In this document: in pieces, positions 35,245 through 56,479 of the stretch | How the letters are laid out: every line of letters begins with the position of its first letter | Numbering within the stretch: position 1 is the first letter of the stretch | Assembly: GCF_910592395.1 (NCBI RefSeq) | Contig: NC_088321.1 | Span: forward strand, 15,004,001 to 15,068,000 | DNA from: Lineus longissimus | Taxonomy: Eukaryota > Nemertea > Pilidiophora > Heteronemertea > Lineidae | Direction of reading: 5' to 3' | Length of the DNA stretch: 64,000 bases | The notes under the pieces: generated by a model | The model's database searches: none | The model's input: only the letters and a program-made list of their open reading frames with translations | What the model was told of the DNA's origin: nothing | Program-made: the position numbers and the translations under genes

Positions 35245-38200
35245 TCAACTCTCATCCGGGAAAATCCCCATCTTGATGTAGTCATTTAGAACCTGAAAAT
35301 ACGGGAAAGTCAAATCGAAAGGTTCGTGAGTCAAGTGTTGATTAACATACTCGGGTCGTGGGTTCGACTCTCGGAAGGATCACCGCTGTTTTGTCTGTGT
35401 GTCCTTGATACTCGACCCTTAAATGCTTCGTCGTTCAAATGACACTAAAACTGCGGCCTCTTGTATGAGGTGTCTATGCCAAGACAAGCTATAAAAGACC
35501 ACACCATATACCTCTGGACTCTGGACTATACCTATGGCCGAAGACACTAGGCCAATAAATCCAACTGCGCCAAGCTGAAGTGGCTTGTTAAATGTTTAGG
35601 CCTATCCCTGGCCATCAGGAGTGTACCATGGGCCATCATAGATTCTACGGTGGCGCTCAGGGTGTAACACCTCCAAGTGCAGAGCGAATGCAAAAGAAGA
35701 CAAGGATATGATAGCAAAAAAAACTCACCTCTGTCAAAAGTTCCTTAGTCACGTGAGGATACAGGTATTCAAACCCTGTTGTCTCGATCTTGGACCCTTC
35801 CATGTAAAGATGCTTATTGTATAGCAACTCCTGGTCTAAGTACGGTGTAAGGGGGCTGTTTGCGATGTGTTTTTCCTGGCAAAGCTCGGCCCACGGTAAA
35901 AGATGTTTATCGTTTATATCGTCGACGACGCCGGACATATTGAGCTGGAAACAAAATGGAAATCTATTCAGAACAACATTTGGCCCGAGGAAACTTGAGA
36001 TTGGGCCGAGCGAGTGGAACATATCTGATCAGACACCAGAGCATGTGATCCAGAACTGCCGACTCTGGGACACCGAGGGAATAGCCACGTGGCCATATGG
36101 TGCATCAATGGAGACTAAGCTCTGGGGATCAAGGGAGGAACAAGAGACGACAGTCAGGTTTATTATAGACATAGGCCTGGTTCTTACAGTGTGATCCTCT
36201 TGCGATGCTCCAGAACAGCCCACTCTGGGACACCGAGAGACTGGCCACGTGGTCATACGGTGCATCAATCGAGACAAAGCTCTGGGGATCGAGTTAGGAA
36301 CAAGAAATGACTGCTTGGTTTTTCAGAGCATAGGCCTGATTCTGTAGCATAGTCAGAAATAAAATTGAATGATAAGATGAGTGGGAAGAGACATGGAATA
36401 GCTGAATTCATCAGCAGATCGGGAATGAGTGTTTGGTGAACACAGAGAAGGGGAAGAAGAAGATGTCAAAACTTACCCTGGCCATGTTTGACACAAGCGA
36501 CCCAACGTAGTCGTGCTTTATGTTGAAAATTGCACACACCAAGTCACTCACATTACCCTGAGCTGAAAGTGGAAAAAAATGAAACCGTTTAGGTGTGATT
36601 GACACTGTAAGAACTGCCTGTGAAGAAAGCAACATCACTTGGGCATTGCTGAAAGGGTAAAAGACTGCCACCAAAGAAGAAAGCAACATAATTTTTTGAT
36701 TGCTGGAAGTGTAAATGTCTGGCTGCGCAGACGAAGACAACATCATTTAGACTAAGAAGGAGATAATCCGTACCCGGAGCCTAGACCAGGGCAAGCAAAG
36801 TCTCCAGCAACACACTGCATCATAGTGCTGAAGCAGGCCCTTCCTGAATCCCAAAATGATACTTACTAGTTTCATTTCTGTCCACAAGGTGGTACACCTC
36901 TCCACTGTTGCCATGGGAACATAAATGCCAGATCCCCCTCACGACGTCCTCCACGTGGACCGTATTCATCTTCAAATCCTTCGTCCACAACATCTTCATT
37001 TTTTCCTTGATGTGTTTGTAGATGGCACCGACAACTAATCGAGGGGCTGGAAAAAAAAGTTAACAAAAAAGTTACAAAGTCACACATCCACATAGCGCTT
37101 CTCAGTTACTTATCTTTTAAAGCGCTTTAAGGATCACTGTTAACCAGCTGTCTCCAAATAAGAACTGGGTTTTCGAAGAGCATGCATCTACAAAGCATTC
37201 CTCGAACTCGACAAAACAGAAGTCGACCTCGAACTGAGAAGTGACTCAGCTGGGAGTTGAACCCACAACCCTCCGATCTCGAGCAGGATGCGCTACCACT
37301 GCCACCAAACAGGTTCTTTTACAAAGAATGCTAACTGTTGCTAAATTTACATATTTGGGGTAGCTCTTCTTGAACATTCTGTTCTAGTGTAGGCCTACTG
37401 TTTGTTGCAATTTAACACTCACTTATTCCCAATTTATCACCGATTCCGTACACAATTGCTGGTCGAATGATGACGTAATTAAGACCCTCGATGATTGACA
37501 ATTCTTGTTCCACCTTTAACTTTGAACGAGCGACAAGAGTCCAGGGATCAAGTTTTAGAGAGTCTTCTGCGAACGCTGACTGAAACGATAAGAATTGAAA
37601 AGTTCGATTTCTGAGAAAGGACTTTTAAATTGACAGTTCCTTGCTAAAAGTGCTATGCCATCTCGGATTCTTCCGTTAAGGACTTTGAACTCGAACTAGA
37701 GAAAGATGGAACATCTTAGCAGGGTTTTAATCCAGTCATTTTCAGCAGGTGTCACCTGCGCTGACAGTGGACACCAATAATGAACAAAAAACTAACTTTT
37801 ATCAGAACAGTCGAAACTACTCGAAACTACTCAAAACTACTCGAAACTACTCGAAACTACTCAAAAGCGTTGCGACCGTGAGGATGAAACTAATATTCCT
37901 CTGAAGTTCGGCATCTTAAGAGAGGGTGCGGCCAAGTGCTGGTGAATTTACATTTCCGTAGGGTATGACGTGCTGTGTATGTCAACCGCACGTCATGGGG
38001 CCGTCACCCGCAGCAAAAGGGTTAACAAGTTGTTTTACCGTAAACCTGATACTTGATTTCAAACCATGCCAATGGGAGACCCACTTCACACAACCCAATT
38101 CAAACTTGGACATACTTGATGGGTATGATTTGTAGGTTAAAAAGCTATCGAACACATTGATAATGTGTAATATTTTTATGAATTAATAATATATTGAGTT

Positions 38201-40273
38201 CAGGATAACAATTATGTCTAAGTGTAGCATGTTTTTAGAGTAACAATCACAACCACAGCTTGTAGAGAACCGCCCCAAACAAGTCTATTAACCCAGATAA
38301 CAACTTCCTGATTTTTAATCAGACATTTGCTGTAAAATTGGGCACAGCTTTGTTCTCATTTTCATGGTTAAGAAAATATATTTTCAGTATTTTCAGGAAA
38401 TAACTGGATTATATGTACCTTTTCAGACGACAACATCTGACCACTCGATAATTCAACGTAGCGTTTGGTTTTGAGTTTGGCGGCTTGACGAGCACACGTG
38501 ACACTGAGACGGTAGACGCCATCTTCGTATATCTGAAAAATAAATTCGAAACTGAAAGGCCACGCAGCCTCAAACCTGGCGACCTTATCATGTAAGCACT
38601 GCTTGATGCACTGGGATCAACTGAGTAGGGATTATAAACAGAATATCATCTCAGGCAGATGGGGCAGATCTGCAGGCATAGGCCAGATGAATACAGCCTT
38701 TTATCAACTGCTGCTGATATTAACATGTCCACGGTGTGCAGAGAGTGGGTCAAGAAATGGAGCATATGACCAGGTCAAATTATACCAAACTGGATATTGG
38801 TTTGCTCTCCAAACACGAGGGGGAGCTAAAATGTAAATCACAACTGAGGCAACCGAGGGTGAAATGACAGCCCCAGCTGGAGTAATAACGAACGGTGTAC
38901 CCCTTTGAGGGCATCTTGAAGGTAGAATATTTGACCTACCGACTCTTCCTGTCCATACTTTGTTTCGGCGGCGAGGTTTATCACAAAATCAAACGGCTTC
39001 TCGTCTGTGAACACATTCTCGACTCGACCTGAAGGAGGACAACAAATCATTATAAACACTTTCGCTATCGTCGATCAGAATTTCGGTCCAACATGTGATG
39101 ATGCACGCTCTGTTAGACAGAAATACCTGTCCCTTGACGTCATGACCTTGAGTATGACAGATGGTAGATTATTCTGTTCAACTACTTGAAAGAACACCAT
39201 ACTGGATGCCAAGGAAATGGATGTGAGGTTGTAGTTACCCTGTGGGCAAGCTGAACTGCAAGAATTCTCTTTAACTTACTCTCCTGTATAAGATTAGCTT
39301 GTTTGAACTCCACTTTTTCAAATGCGGCTTTTTGCTCATCATTCAGCCAGGCCATGGTGGGGGGGACCTTGTCTGCTACACGAATCTACAAGAAACACAA
39401 GTTCATCTTTAAAGGGGTAAGAAATCATCAGTTTTAAACTTTTGACAGTTCAGCTTTAATTCATCAAAATTGAGATTTATAGTATCAATGGCCTAATTGA
39501 CTTGTTTCAAGTACTCTTAGGCCATCAGGGTCAACAAACAGTGTTATCAGACTAAACCAAGCCACCTTCTTAGTATTCTCACTTTCAATTCATACAGAAA
39601 CCCTCAATGAACTTGAGAATATCAGAACAAAATGGAGCCACAGTTGAACCTCCATAAAAAGACGCCCTTGGGACTGTCATATGCTGTCCTAAATAGAGAG
39701 GTGTCTTGATTAAAGAGGTCAAATTGAATGAAAACAAACAATTTGGGACCAAAACTAGTGTCTTTGACACAGAGGGAGTCCATAAAAGGGAGGTGTCCTC
39801 AATAGAGAGGTTTTGGTTGAAGGAGGTTCAACTGCTTACAGCCTGTCATAGTTTATTCAAACTTGCTCAAGCAAGTCTGTCTTAGAAGAAACACTTACAT
39901 TCTATGTCACTCAGGGCATTAATACTGAATGCATATCATTTCATAATCAGGGGGGGACTTATGATGTCAAAATATTTCGAAAACTGACCTTATTCGCCAA
40001 GTCATTCTTGACCAAGTAGTTGACTAAATTTCGTCCAATAAACCCAACTCCTGAAATAAACACATAAACAATTAAATAAACAATTAAATAAACAATGAAT
40101 AAACAAATTGGTTTACCTTTGCAACACAAGAGAGGTATGGGGAAACAAAAATAAGAAAATTTGACATATTTTACTCCCTCTGCAATGGCAGTATAGGCTG
40201 TGTAGAGCCACTTCATTTTAAAAAACTTACCACCCAGGATGAGGACATTTGGTTTTTCTCCTGCTGCAGCCAT
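35245..40273 (-). CDS. Extended short-chain dehydrogenase/reductase (NAD-dependent epimerase/dehydratase family), ten exons, 366 residues
   Basis: Minus-strand exons are 40273-40231, 40050-39989, 39385-39280, 39028-38940, 38532-38419, 37579-37423, 37046-36867, 36562-36477, 35944-35729 and 35292-35245. Every intron is GT-AG and the joined frame of 1101 bases is open from ATG to TGA. The N-terminus VLILGGVGFIG carries the Rossmann GxxGxxG motif (Gly14, Gly17, Gly20), with Asp40 after the second strand (RVADK) favouring NAD. NLAAETKYG near residue 91 is the extended-SDR N-x-A-A signature. Ser129-Ser130 (VELSSGQ) fits the catalytic Ser. The usual Tyr-x-x-x-Lys reads Val154-Ala-Arg-Ser-Lys158 (LVARSKLKVEQE), so the catalytic Tyr is missing and the enzyme may be atypical or non-catalytic. 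RPAIVYGIGD and the HVEDVVRGI region are typical of the family's C-terminal half. No signal peptide is seen, so it is probably cytosolic. The substrate cannot be told. It is head-to-head with Rab11, 2.5 kb apart. Confidence 0.92.
35340..35600 (+). mobile_element. SINE relic with tRNA-like B box
   Basis: A B-box-like GGGTCGTGGGTTCGACTCTC lies at 35365-35384, and the A-box part is eroded. The body has GTCCTTGATACTCGACCCTT then CATGCCAAGACAAGC-like sequence, resembling the spacing of the other SINEs. It lies in the 3'-most intron of the dehydrogenase gene, on the strand opposite to it. Confidence 0.45.
36017..36330 (+). mobile_element. 3' fragment of a non-LTR retrotransposon, partly duplicated
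   Basis: The plus frame ending at 36194 contains QTPEHVIQNCRLWDTEG, then WPYGASMETKLWG. This recalls the C-terminal H-x-x-x-C tail and WP...LWG pattern found after the reverse transcriptase domain in many LINE-type elements. A second, diverged copy of about the same segment (CACTCTGGGACACCGAGAG...GAGACAAAGCTCTGGGGATC) follows at 36213-36300. Stops follow and no reverse transcriptase core is present. It lies in intron 8 of the dehydrogenase gene. Confidence 0.6.
37085..37316 (-). mobile_element. tRNA-derived SINE in the dehydrogenase gene
   Basis: The minus-strand head reads GGTGGCAGTGGTAGCGCATC (A box) and TTGTGGGTTCAACTCCC (B box), between about 37310 and 37250. The body has CTCAGTTCGAGGTCGACTTC. 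The tail at the low-coordinate end reads CTGAGAAGCGCTATGTGG. The tail is shared with the copies at 2702 and 14575. The anticodon arm is not intact, so this is not a tRNA gene. Confidence 0.7.
37730..38035. repeat. Dispersed repeat with expanded 11-bp minisatellite
   Basis: Segments in order are CGCTGACAGTGGACACCAAT, a run of five to six CGAAACTACT units (37815-37865), GATGAAACTAATATTCC, GAGAGGGTGCGGCCAAGTGC, GGTATGACGTGC and AAAGGGTTAAC. The same order without the expansion occurs at 56480-56760. It is therefore one dispersed family, and the 11-bp array grew inside this copy. Confidence 0.65.
39641..39834 (-). mobile_element. MITE, CAGTGGAACCTC family, full-length
   Basis: It starts CAGTTGAACCTCC and ends GGAGGTTCAACTG, an inverted pair. 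The interior has CCTAAATAGAGAGGTGTC, TTTGGGACCAAAACTAGTG and CAATAGAGAGG, the reverse complement order of the 16952 copy. It lies in intron 2 of the dehydrogenase gene. Confidence 0.8.
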
Positions 40274-42793
40274 ATTTCCTAACTAGTCTTGCAACGCTAT
40301 GCTGTCATTCACTTTCTATTTTGTGGTACATGAATTGGTGTCTGAAAAAATAACATAGTACTGTCAGATGGGAGAGGCCCTATTAACTAGTTTGTGTAAC
40401 ATAATCTGACCTACCTGGCTCCTGGCTATAGCCACTCCTTAAAATTCACAAAGAGGTCTACTGTCGAGAAGAACTCCGGTGTATTCTATGCCTTCCAGCA
40501 TGTCAAAGAACCGTACAGCACTGTGCCTTTAAATTATTATGCGAATGATGCCTGTATCGACTGATCCATCTCAGAATTTCACAGAGACGCTGCCTTGGTA
40601 TTCATGACAGGCTTAGCGATAGTATAAATACATGTAAGCCATGACTCATACTGTCTCGGCTAGACTGTTGAGTTGATGGCTTCTTGGAGCATGGGGAGAA
40701 CACCACGTCTATCCTAATCATATTGAGATGTTGAAAGATTATGAGGTCAGATTGGCAAGGCATGGTTCAAGCGAGGGAGGGGGGCTTGGGGTGTGGGCAC
40801 CCCTTCTTATGGAAAATTATTGATATTACTGGTGTGTCAATTACTGTAGAACCTCTCAATTAAGGACACCCTGGGGACTGACAAGTGCTGTCCTTAATAG
40901 AGAGGTGTCCTGTTTAGAGAGGACAAATTGAATGGAAACTTCCACTTTAGGACCAAAACTATTGTCCTTAATAGAGAGGTTGTCCTTAATAGAGAGGTGT
41001 TAGGGGAGGGGAGGTCCCATTGTATGTCCATTATAAACCCTCAACTGCCGCTTCAAATTTTGTTCTGCATTTCAAGTCTATCCTAGCGGTCCTGATGCGA
41101 CAACCTATGACCACAATCTTGGTATCAATTCCTCAAACAAGCGGTAGAAGTAGAGGAAAATGTTTTTTTTGGGATACGCCACAACCAGTTGGAACTACTA
41201 CCCTCAGTCGCTGTTGGGTTCGGGACAAGCAGAGGCTGAGCAAGAGCAAGAGGATGTCAGGAGTCAGCTGATACTGCTAATCAGGAAACGCAATGAGGCC
41301 ACTCCCCTTTTTTACGACGGGGTGGCGAGCAGGTACCCATTTGAATTTCCCCTTCAGGCCTTGAAAAGGGAAACATTGTATACCTATACACTACACATTG
41401 ACTACATACAGTAAGTACAGAAACACAAATAGGAATTTGATAATGGGATTTTTCTCACCCTTAAACGTCTGTTGACGCAGAGTTTCTGGTGTCTACGTCT
41501 CTATAATAATCGTTTGAGAACTGACCACGTGCCAATAAAGACTGTCCTCCTCCGATCGAATTATTAGTGGTTTTAAAATGTGTTACTCATCAGCTGAGAG
41601 AAAATTTGTTACCCTACGATGCTGCCACCTTCAGGAACGATGATGAACTAAGCACGTAAACATTACGGCACGTGTTTGTTCATTGTGCAATTAAAGGCAT
41701 AGTTATCCTACAACCAATTAGGATTAATTAGTCCAGATGTAATTAACAGTTATTAGTTAGTTGATTTACAATGTAATGTGTGCTTTATTGATCGAAGCAT
41801 GGGGTATTAACGGACATAAGGTCTAAATCATGGAACTGGAACAATTCTTGGCCCTTTGTTAGGTCTCATTAGGGAGTTTTCTGTATTCATGCGCAGCTAA
41901 CCGTAGTTCCTTAAAAATCATTGATTTCTTGGTCCTCACAATATTCCAGTGTTGATTTAGCAGTTGTTTTGGCAAAGACGTGTTTTTTTAAACCTAGAGT
42001 GCTATTTAATAGGCGGCTAACAAGAAACTACGCATTTTACTGTTGTTGCCGACGTATGTGTACACTGAACTTGGGATGTGCCTCGGCCCCGTGTTGAAAT
42101 GCCGTCCACAGTGCCAGTTGGTGGGTTTTTCGCTGATTTGTGCAAAATTCAACATATCTCAAAAGTTCAACGGTTGACCCTCGATTTTTTATTATTTTTG
42201 TGTAGCGAAAGCAACTATCTTGGCAATATTACCATTTGGGATGGTGAACAGAGCTTATGATTTATTTAAACAAATAAAATGCCTGATTTAACATCCTGCA
42301 GAATCAGGGGAATCGGGCGTTTCCAGTGATATACGACACAAATGGGTTGTCCTCATGCAATCACTTTGGAAACGCATTATAAAATAAATGTTACGTCCTG
42401 GTAATGGGGCACGTCATCATCGCGTACATTCGGGAAAAACTCCCTAACGAGACCTTAGTGACGGTTGGCTGCCACCTTTCCTCAGAAGAGAGAACTAATC
42501 CAAAATGACTTCCGTCTTTGCGCAGAATGACGTCACGGACCTGCGCAGATTGGAGGGGCGTTATAATCGCCATATTGGTTCCTTCCGGGGATTTGTTTTG
42601 CTATTCGTAACTCCGATAAATCCTTGGATATCACCGTCATCTTGGCGATTATTGTAAAATTGAATCAAAAAAGTGAAACAAGAAGTAGTTTTCTATCCAT
42701 CATAAGACTTAGTTTTGCCACCAATTGTGTAAAACATCCTCTATAGGAGGCTAGAATTTCAGAGGTCCCCATAGATTTGGGATACTGAACAAA
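40274..42793. other. Shared 5' interval between the dehydrogenase and Rab11 genes
   Basis: This 2.5-kb interval separates two divergently transcribed genes and must hold both promoters unless the 5' exons extend further. It contains a MITE at 40842-41024 and otherwise unique sequence. The stretch near 42510-42790 is more GC-rich around CTGCGCAGATTGG, which carries an inverted CCAAT box, and is a candidate Rab11 promoter and 5' UTR. No TATA box was convincing. Open frames at 41020-41414 have no family signature. Confidence 0.5.
40842..41024 (-). mobile_element. MITE, CAGTGGAACCTC family
   Basis: It starts TACTGTAGAACCTCTC and ends GGGAGGTCCCATTGTA. Between are CCTTAATAGAGAGGTGTCC, ATTGAATGGAAAC and GGACCAAAACTATTGTCC, in reverse order relative to the 16952 copy. 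It lies in the shared dehydrogenase/Rab11 5' interval. Confidence 0.8.
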
Positions 42794-51771
<8,978 letters not shown>

Positions 51772-53638
51772 TCTGAAGACAGGGGGCGCCATTTAGAAAT
51801 CCCAGAGGAGAGCAGTTACTGGATTGATGATGTGTGTGAAAAGTGCGATTGATCGAAGACTTGTTTGGGACTGTACTGACTTGAATGTAACCAATTAGTG
51901 CAAGGACACGATTTGTGGAAGACGGATTTTCTGCCAGGGAAATTTGGCTCGCTTGACTCTGTCACGAACTTGACAAACTGACCGTTTTTGGAACCAAGTT
52001 GTGTCCGTCATTTAAAATCTGCTTTTTTCTGCCCGAAATTTTTGTAAGAACCTTTGTTTGGCACTCAGCTACGTCGGGTCGAGATGGGGTGGGTTTTTCA
52101 AATTCGACACTTGTTGAAAGGTCTGAGGGGCGCTGACAGTTTAACCTAGATCAAATAGATAACCATGCAGAAAGGGTGAGTGTGATATGGACTCGCTATG
52201 TGGCTGGGTTTTGGTTACCATGGCAACAGCAGTGATCGACATTTGTAAACATATGGGCGCCATCTTTCGAGAACATTTTTGAGAATTCACAAATCGGTAA
52301 ACTTTTCATTCAGATCTCACATCTGCTCAGGTTACTCCATACAGCTTTCCTTTCCTTTAAATTTTTTCCTCAAGAAATGTTTTTTAAGAATTGACATAAA
52401 AGCATGCTCAAAGATGCCATCCCATTTTAAGGTCCTGTCTTTGCTGTCGGTGATACCTTATCTCACCAGTCGATTTTAATCTAACTCCTTTAATTTATTG
52501 TAATGGACAAAGACCATTTAACAGATGATTTGTTGCTTTAAAAAAAGTTGGCTGTGAGCATATGAGGTAACATAGTGTGAGCTCCATAGTGTCTCTTAAG
52601 ACACTAGTCGTGCAGTGTATACTGTAGGAGGAAACTGGGTAGCCCGGAGGAAACTACACTGTCGAAGAGAGTCTCTCCTGTAATGTTAGTGTACTCAGTA
52701 CTGGGATTGAACGCAGGGCCACAGAGGTGACTGGTGTAGATGTCACCTTTGCCAATGCCGACAGCCCTTGCCTCGTATTTGAAAGAATCGTTTCTTGGCG
52801 CAGATGCCTTTCGAAACAAACTTTGAAATTGTACCAGAAAGATAAAACGGCTGGTTGTTTGATCCGCGTGGCACATTGTCCGAATGAATAAGAAAGTTTC
52901 TGTAATATAACATGATTTTTTTATAATCAATAATTTATATTCCAAGTCAACGTGTTTCTGTTTGTGACACCCCTATTCTACAAAGTGGTTTTGTCCTCAT
53001 CAAATCATTTGTTTATGTTTGGTTGGTCCATTTTGGGAACTAAGGGGTGCCTGGTTGTGTATTGCTCTGCATTGGCTGAAGATGTTTTGTTGGTTTGTGG
53101 TTTTGACACCAGATGGCTACAGCGATATGTGATGTGTTTTGAAATTGCAGGGTATGGATTAATAACAAGAGAAAAGAGAAAATGTGCTATTAAGTGTGGA
53201 AAATGTGGATCTCTTGTGTGTTTTGTCACATTCCGTGCCATCTGTTGTCCAAACTCATAACCAGCCAACACGGTCAACAGAAGTTGGAACAAAATGTCCA
53301 GAATTTGCATCTGTTATATGCATGCGCATGTATCCATAGTTACGGCTTGTTTACCTATCAATGTGCATGCGTAACTGATTGCAAAATCTGGACATTTTCA
53401 AAAGTGACTGTAACCTAACATCCCAGAATGCATTGCTGGTGTAATCTGATTGGTTGAGAAGAAAGCTGGGACGGCGACATATCATCATAAAGTCATTTTG
53501 CATACGGACAGACATTGTGTAAATACGCTTATAAATTGTATCAAATCAACCTTTTAGTCTTTTCATAGCCAGAATTTGAAGTATGCACTCCTGCACTTCA
53601 GACCTGCTTCAGTTTTACAGAAACACTGAACTACACCA

Positions 53639-53818
53639 CAGTAGAACCTCTCTATTAAGGACACCATTGGGACTGACAAGTGCTGTCCTTAATAGAGAGG
53701 TGTCCTGATTAGAGAGGTCAAATTGAATGGCAACAACCAATTTGGGACCAAAACTAGTGTACCTAATAGAGAGGTTGTACGTAATAGAAAGGTATCCACT
53801 AAGGGAGGTTACACTGTA
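53639..53818 (-). mobile_element. MITE, CAGTGGAACCTC family
   Basis: It starts CAGTAGAACCTCTCTATTAA and ends GGGAGGTTACACTGTA. The interior TTTGGGACCAAAACTAGTG shows the reverse orientation. It lies between the two alternative last exons of Rab11. Confidence 0.82.
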
Positions 53819-53904
53819 CTATTGTCTTTAGGCTGTTGTCAAGCAGTCTAACAATTTTGCACAGCGGGGCAATCACACTTTGCCACTATAGTTTCGTCTT
53901 GGCT

Positions 53905-54110
53905 ATGAAATGGTTAAAAGTTTGAAAACCTGTACGCTATATTTCATTTGTATAAACTCGCGCCATCACCGCGAACTAATGTTAATGGCGGTGATGTGAA
54001 CTTTGATTTAGTGTCCGCTAAAAGCTTGAAATCCTGTACGCGATTTTTCATTTGTATAAACTTGCGCCATCATCGCAAACTAATGTCATATGCGGTGATG
54101 TGTGATTTTT
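53905..54110. repeat. Tandem duplication, two units of 104 bp
   Basis: CCTGTACGCTATATTTCATT at 53929 recurs as CCTGTACGCGATTTTTCATT at 54033. The GTATAAACTCGCGCCATCAC and GCGGTGATGTGA-like blocks recur in both units. The copies are about 85-90 percent alike by eye. The repeat is non-coding and lies between the alternative last exons of Rab11. Confidence 0.8.
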
Positions 54111-56253
54111 ATGAAATGGCTGTAACATATTTATTTAATTTGTGAAATTGCTAGTACTCTTGAAAGTTTAGGATTAGCCCCTGTCTGTGCTTGTTTTTGT
54201 CTTAGAGGCCTTTAGGGACTGTGTGCTTTCAAGGATATCCCCCCCCCAAAAAAAAAATTGGTAAAAACGTAACAAAATTAGGATCAACTTAGTACCATGC
54301 TTCTATTCATTCCAAGCACTTCGAAATGAATACCTACGTTATTGGGCTTGTTATTCATTTCAGAATTGCGTAAAATTTACAAGAGTTTGAAAGAAATTTT
54401 TAAGACAATGTTCATACAAGAAGGGAGTCAGTCCTGAGGGGGTTAATTTTTCATCCTCGAAATAAAATAAAACTTATCTGGTTTCTGGGTTACGCTCTGT
54501 GATTTGTAAAAATTTTGCACTGAATTTTTTGCTGTTTTAAGAAAAATATAATTTAGGTTCTTAGCTACTGTATTTTGTGTCCACACGACTGTTAACACTG
54601 GCATCAGTTGGCCACCTAGTGGTAAAGCTCTGTAGTTGGGGAAAATGACGGATTTTCTGGTAGGCTTTGTTTTTGGGACCACTGGAATCATTCCGTGACA
54701 CCCTCCTCCCCCCCCCCCCCCCCCCCATCAGGCGTTCTCTGCCACTAAATGGAACCAAATTGACTTTGTTAAAGTAGTTTGAATAATAACCTCATTGTGA
54801 TTTTATGCTTGAAAGTCTGCGATGACATATGAAGTGAATGTTTTGTTCTGTAGTCAGAAGTATTGAACACATCTGATCCGTCTTAACGCAACATCACACT
54901 GAAGTTATTCCAATCCAACTTTTGACAAAATAAGACCTGTTAGTTTCTGATTTACCCACTAGGTGAAGCACAGTGCCACCAATTTCTGCTTGGTGGCAGC
55001 ACTGAACAGTGTTATTTTCCTTATGTACAGACTTATACTAGTGTAATAATAAATAATTGAATTGAATGGAATTCAGAATGCCTTGTTTTCCTGCCTTCGG
55101 CGATAAATGTCCTACAAAAGAAAACAATCGACGGCAGTCTGAAAGTTGGAACAGGAAGGAATCCGAAATTCATTGGATTTCACCCAGAACAAGAAAGGGT
55201 CTACTGAAATGTGGAAGTCAGAATGTCAGAAGTTTGAATCATAGCCCGTCTTTTTGGTGAGATTCCTACTTCTAATAGATTTAGAAACGGAGGAAGCATG
55301 TTTAGTTAAGGACCAGAAAGTGAATTTAGCCCATTAGCAAGTTGACCCAGTCCGGTCGACCTTCCCCCCTTCCACCCCAAGTTATGCAGCAATGCTTGGA
55401 GGAACTCGGCAATGACAGTTTAAGGAAACAATCGTCCTATTCATGGAGCTTCAGCCATGGACCGTCCATCCAAACAAGGTCTGAGCTTTTCATTTGATTT
55501 TTTCATTGGTCTGTGTTTTTCCTCCGAATAGCTTCAGTGGTTCAGAATTTTCTGACGTGGCGCATGGCTCGGTGTTGGTAGATATCGCTAGGCAGCCTTT
55601 GCTTTGCTTTGAATTGCACTATGTTTTCGCCATAATGTTAGCTGTAGAAATTGACATTAATGACAAGTTCCTCTTCTATTCTAGCCGTCATGTCAATTTT
55701 GTTACCATCTGTTCCCCTGCTAGTCTTTGCTTTTAGCATGCACGTAGATTAGTTCAATCCTTAGTGTTTTTTACAACTTTCTGCATTGTCCTTGCTCTAG
55801 ATTCACCCATTGTAGTAATGTACCAAACCCTTGAAAAGTTTAGGTGCCTGTTGCATCATGAAAAGAATAGAAAAAAGTAAAAACTAGAAAACAAAATTCT
55901 CAAATTTTTTTCGTGTCTATCTCAATCCATTCTCAAGCAACTGACAAGTGTCATATGTCATTTTAAAGGTAATTTATTGCATGGTCTGCTCTTGTCAATA
56001 ACTCAATATCTGTCTTTGGCGAAAGTGCCTACTTTAGCCTGAGCCTGTCTCACATTTGAGTGGACATTTTCTTACTTGGGTCTCATGTTTGCCAATAAGG
56101 GGGCATTTTGAAAGTATTGCATGTCGGGATTGCCTCAAATTTTCACAATCTTGGGTCGTGGAAACTTTTAAAAAAGATTTAGAGGGATCTTGCATGACTT
56201 GCGGCCTGGTTTCGCAAACAGACTAAACATCACATCCCTTGTTTCTTTTTCAG

Positions 56254-56387
56254 AAATCTATCGCATAGTCTCACAGAAACAAATCCGTGATGGATCCGAC
56301 ACAGAATCGCCGGGTTCGAACAGCCAGCCCATAATTCCGCTGACGGATTCGAGTTCGGACAGGAAGCGGCCATGTTGCAGTACTTGA
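56254..56387 (+). CDS. Rab11: Alternative Rab11 last exon (6b)
   Basis: An acceptor (TTTCTTTTTCAG) is followed by an exon in the same phase as 6a. It begins EIYRIVSQKQIRDG and ends KRPCCST then TGA. The first ten residues (EIYRIVSQKQ) equal exon 6a, and the CCST end is kept. The middle of the tail differs completely (Ser-rich, DSSSDRK, against the acidic and Pro-rich KVEPTEPGG of 6a). Joined to exon 5 it gives a 214-residue Rab11. The hypervariable tail of Rab proteins helps decide membrane targeting, so the two isoforms may go to different sites. Use of 6b requires skipping 6a, 4.5 kb upstream. A polyadenylation signal follows at 56959. Confidence 0.9.
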
Positions 56388-56479
56388 ATCAACCAAGAAA
56401 CCAATTGTAAACGATTTTTAAAGGGGAGATCCAAACGTAAATTGCAAAGGGAAAACTGTGCACCAACTTTTTTTTCAAG

